Below, piece by piece: positions 61,591 through 64,000 of a DNA stretch of 64,000 bases. A program made the translations under genes and the position numbers. The stretch lies in assembly GCF_030643905.1 (NCBI RefSeq), contig NZ_CP121446.1, positions 372,001 to 436,000 of the forward strand, written 5' to 3'. The notes under the pieces were generated by a model that had not been told where the DNA came from, did not search any database, and was given only the letters and a program-made list of their open reading frames with translations. Every line of letters starts with the position of its first letter. Position 1 is the first letter of the stretch. Origin of the DNA: Flavobacterium sp. IMCC34852. Lineage in GTDB: Bacteria > Bacteroidota > Bacteroidia > Flavobacteriales > Flavobacteriaceae.

Positions 61591-63600
61591 ATGAATAAAA
61601 ACATTTTATTTTCACTACTCTTTCTAATAATACTGTGCGGTTGCCATCAGTCAACATCAGTCAAAAACACTTCACCTGCCAACGATTCCATTCAAAAATA
61701 CCTTGCCTTGGCAGGGAATGATACTTTGCCTTTTGATAAAAGAATAAAGTATAATGACAAGGCGCTAAGTTTTGTGGATTTGGAGAGGAATGATAGTTTG
61801 AAAATAAGAACCCTTTACAACATTTCATATAAATACTATGAGCTAAATAAAAATAAGTGTTTAAAAAGAACTTCACAAACTCTTTTAATGTTATCAAAAA
61901 AAAAGAATGATTCAACAGGATTGGGATATGCTAATAGAATTCTAGGATTATATTACATGGGGAAATCTGATAATGAGAAGGCAATAGAACATCTTTTTAC
62001 AGCAAAAAAAATATTCAATTCTCAAAAAAATGAAAGTTATGTTAACAGAGTAACATTAGACATTTTATTAACTCAATCATATGCTTGTGATTATCTAGGA
62101 AGTAATAAAACTGCATTTGAGCTTTTAAAAAATAATGTAGCAAAAAGAGATTTGAGAATTAAGTACTTCTGCTACAATACAATTGCAAACAATTTATCAG
62201 GTCTCAAGTTGCATTCTAAGTCAATAGAATACTATTTAAAAGCAGAAAAAAATAGTTCGAATAAGAGCCAGAGGTATACATTGTATAATAATATTGCTCA
62301 TGAGTATATAAATTTAAAAAAACATCAAAATGCCATTTATTATTTATCAAAAATCTTATCATCAAAGTCTAACAAAAAAAAATTTCCTAATGAATATGCA
62401 ATTGCTGAATCATTATTTGCATTTAATGAAATTGAATCAAAAAATAGTACTAAAGTTTTAGAATTAATAAGAGATGCTGATTCGATACTTTCGGTTACAA
62501 ATAGCTTAAATGGATACAATTACAATTTGATAAATTTTTCGAAATTGTATAGTATCAAAGGAGATACTACCAAAGCAATTTATTTTGCCAAAAAAGCTTT
62601 AATGGTATCTGAGAGTTATAAAAATCCAACAGATATCTTGCTCAGCCTAACTCAATTAATAAAAATAGATAAAAAAAATGCACATGAAAATGGATTAAAG
62701 TATATTAAAGTAAATGACAGCCTTCAACTTAAGGAGCGTAGTTTCAGGGATAAGTTTGCACAAATGCAATTTGAAACAAATGAAATCAATCAACAAAAGG
62801 AAGACGCTTTAAGACAAAAAGCAATTGTTGTAGCCATTGCAATCACAATTCTTATTATTTCCATCTTAATTTTCATCATTTCTCGACAAAGACTAAAACA
62901 AAAAGAGCTTATATTAAAACAAGTAGAGCAAAAAGCCAACGAAGAGATTTTCCAATTAATGTTGGTTCAAAAAGCCAAAGAAGAAGAAGCAAGACAACAT
63001 GAAAAAAAACGAATCGGCAGAGATTTACATGACGGTGTTATGAACAGATTGGCCAGCACTCGCTTAAATCTTTCCTTGTTGTCGATTAGTCGTGATGATC
63101 AAACTATTGAAAATTGTTTAAATCACATACGCGACATTCAAAACATTGAAAAAGAAATCAGAAACATTGCCCATGATTTGAGCCAGGATTCACTATACGA
63201 TTTAGACAGTTTTGAACCTTTATTGAATAATTTATTGTCCAATCTAAACCAAACAAACATCACTCTTTTCAAATTGGAAATTAATCCTGACTTTAATTGG
63301 ATTAAACTTTCAAGCAATAAGAGAATGAATTTACTTCGCATTATTCAGGAAGCCGGCAACAATATTATTAAATATGCCAAAGCCCAAAAAGCAACCATTA
63401 GCTTTTTAATGGATGATAAAAATGCCTATCTTCTGATTGTTGATAATGGAATCGGATTTAAAAAGGGTGCTGTCCAAAAAGGCATTGGTATAAAAAACAT
63501 GAAACTTCGGGTAAAAATAATGAAGGGAAAATTTAACCTTACTTCAAAACACAACCTCGGCACTAAAATAAATATCTCCATTCCGCTAGACGAAGAATAA
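61591..63600 (+). CDS. TPR-containing sensor histidine kinase (HisKA_3 type)
   Basis: The 669-residue protein starts with a lipoprotein-like signal (LIILCGC), a TPR-like helical region (about residues 50-395) expected in the periplasm, a membrane helix at about 411-432 (AIVVAIAITILIISILIFII), a coiled coil, and a kinase core: H480 in RIGRDLHDGVMNRLAS (HisKA_3 dimerisation and phosphorylation helix), N-box IIQEAGNNIIKYAKA, G1 box LLIVDNGIGF and G2 GIGIKNMKLRV. NarL-type regulators are the usual partners, and one lies 0.7 kb upstream. The signal is unknown. The sensor half is AT-rich compared with the kinase half, as in fast-evolving sensors. Confidence 0.93.
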   Translation: MNKNILFSLLFLIILCGCHQSTSVKNTSPANDSIQKYLALAGNDTLPFDKRIKYNDKALSFVDLERNDSLKIRTLYNISYKYYELNKNKCLKRTSQTLLMLSKKKNDSTGLGYANRILGLYYMGKSDNEKAIEHLFTAKKIFNSQKNESYVNRVTLDILLTQSYACDYLGSNKTAFELLKNNVAKRDLRIKYFCYNTIANNLSGLKLHSKSIEYYLKAEKNSSNKSQRYTLYNNIAHEYINLKKHQNAIYYLSKILSSKSNKKKFPNEYAIAESLFAFNEIESKNSTKVLELIRDADSILSVTNSLNGYNYNLINFSKLYSIKGDTTKAIYFAKKALMVSESYKNPTDILLSLTQLIKIDKKNAHENGLKYIKVNDSLQLKERSFRDKFAQMQFETNEINQQKEDALRQKAIVVAIAITILIISILIFIISRQRLKQKELILKQVEQKANEEIFQLMLVQKAKEEEARQHEKKRIGRDLHDGVMNRLASTRLNLSLLSISRDDQTIENCLNHIRDIQNIEKEIRNIAHDLSQDSLYDLDSFEPLLNNLLSNLNQTNITLFKLEINPDFNWIKLSSNKRMNLLRIIQEAGNNIIKYAKAQKATISFLMDDKNAYLLIVDNGIGFKKGAVQKGIGIKNMKLRVKIMKGKFNLTSKHNLGTKINISIPLDEE

Positions 63601-63943
63601 TCTTTTTTCGTTTTCTAAAAAGATTACTGCCATAATGACTATTCCTTTTCCTTATGGAATTTTTATTTTCAAAAAGCTTAATTGACACTGCTGTGAAATA
63701 AGTTTATCAACACTTATACACAATTATCAACATTTTGGAGAAAATCGCCAAAATCATCCACCCGGATTTGACTATCATTCACTCACAAACGAGGTCATTC
63801 CACCATAAACACCAATATATATAGGGATTCACAGAGACATCCTTTTTAGTTTTACATCGTGAAAGTGTGAAAGCCCTCAAATCATTAAAAGCCCACACTT
63901 ATTAAAACGAAACAAAAACATTAACAATAAAAAGTCTCAAATT
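63601..63943. other. Intergenic region with DnaA-box-like cluster
   Basis: The 343 bases after the kinase gene have no coding frame. Three DnaA-box-like 9-mers lie at 63704-63732 (listed separately). Further on, AAGTGTG (63863-63869) and CACACTT (63894-63900) form a 7-bp inverted pair within the leader of the next gene. No TAnnTTTG promoter for that gene was found. Confidence 0.45.
63704..63732. promoter_or_regulatory. Cluster of three DnaA-box-like 9-mers
   Basis: TTATCAACA (63704-63712), TTATACACA (63714-63722) and TTATCAACA (63724-63732) lie in direct orientation, starts exactly 10 bp apart. The middle one fully matches TTATNCACA; the outer two differ from TTATCCACA by one base. Confidence 0.4.
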
Positions 63944-64000
63944 ATGAAAAAATTAGCAACAACATTCGGACTATTAGCTTTGATGCTTGTAGTTACATCT
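63944..64000 (+). CDS. Start of an exported protein (cut off by the window end)
   Basis: ATG at 63944 opens a frame of 19 codons reading MKKLATTFGLLALMLVVTS, a typical signal peptide start, and runs off the end. The product cannot be identified. Confidence 0.55.
   Translation, partial: MKKLATTFGLLALMLVVTS

Noticed and set aside
63600..63943. Declaring this region the chromosomal origin.
   Set aside because: Only three box-like sites, no dnaA/dnaN neighbourhood and no AT-rich unwinding array; left as a finding.

Overview
The window reads as chromosomal DNA of a Bacteroidota member, most probably a Flavobacterium-like Flavobacteriaceae. Evidence: many upstream regions carry the Bacteroidota sigma-factor -7 element TAnnTTTG, several with a TTG about 18-22 bases upstream; starts mostly lack Shine-Dalgarno sequences; and families typical of the group are present (IPExxxVDY protein, DUF3108 protein beside tryptophan dioxygenase, OmpA with TSP3 repeats, DUF3667, Ig-like lipoproteins, TPR-bearing sensor kinase). 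Coding DNA is AT-rich throughout. I see no tRNA, rRNA, CRISPR array, insertion sequence or prophage.

Layout. 1-7.9 kb: tail of an outer-membrane patatin-type protein, an APC amino-acid permease, tyrosine catabolism (hmgA, 4-hydroxyphenylpyruvate dioxygenase), a candidate small RNA, then a tight DUF3108-tryptophan 2,3-dioxygenase-M23 peptidase operon. 8-14.4 kb: pgi, small envelope genes, a CYTH protein, a Gcr-type membrane protein and dinB. 14.5-24 kb: Bax inhibitor-1 protein, pyk, IPExxxVDY, rnc, fabF and acpP on the minus strand, then purN, rnhA, a PfkB kinase and purF on the plus strand. 24.0-24.6 kb: three tandem paralogous small-RNA-like units. 24.6-36.8 kb: sodA, an MFS exporter, an AddA/AddB-like nuclease-helicase pair separated by kbl and a major OmpA-type porin, and an alpha/beta hydrolase. 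37-38.3 kb: a lone AbiH-family phage-defence gene. 38.3-54.4 kb: aminopeptidase P, Crp/Fnr regulator, ChaN, the sdhCAB operon, an exo/endonuclease/phosphatase protein, a GH92 mannosidase, a nitrilase and several envelope proteins including ComF. 54.5-57.3 kb: an AT-rich accessory patch with an apparently split secreted lipoprotein/zincin and an unknown exported protein. 57.4-64 kb: glyS and a signalling cluster (LytTR and NarL-type regulators, a small exported protein, a TPR sensor kinase).

The most interesting signals are non-coding: the three tandem RNA units with covarying terminator stems (24.06-24.53 kb), a promoter-three hairpin-terminator cassette at 4.7-4.9 kb, a perfect terminator-like hairpin buried inside the start of rnc, and three DnaA-box-like 9-mers spaced exactly 10 bp apart at 63.70 kb. 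All functional names rest on reading sequence motifs by eye; no database search was run.
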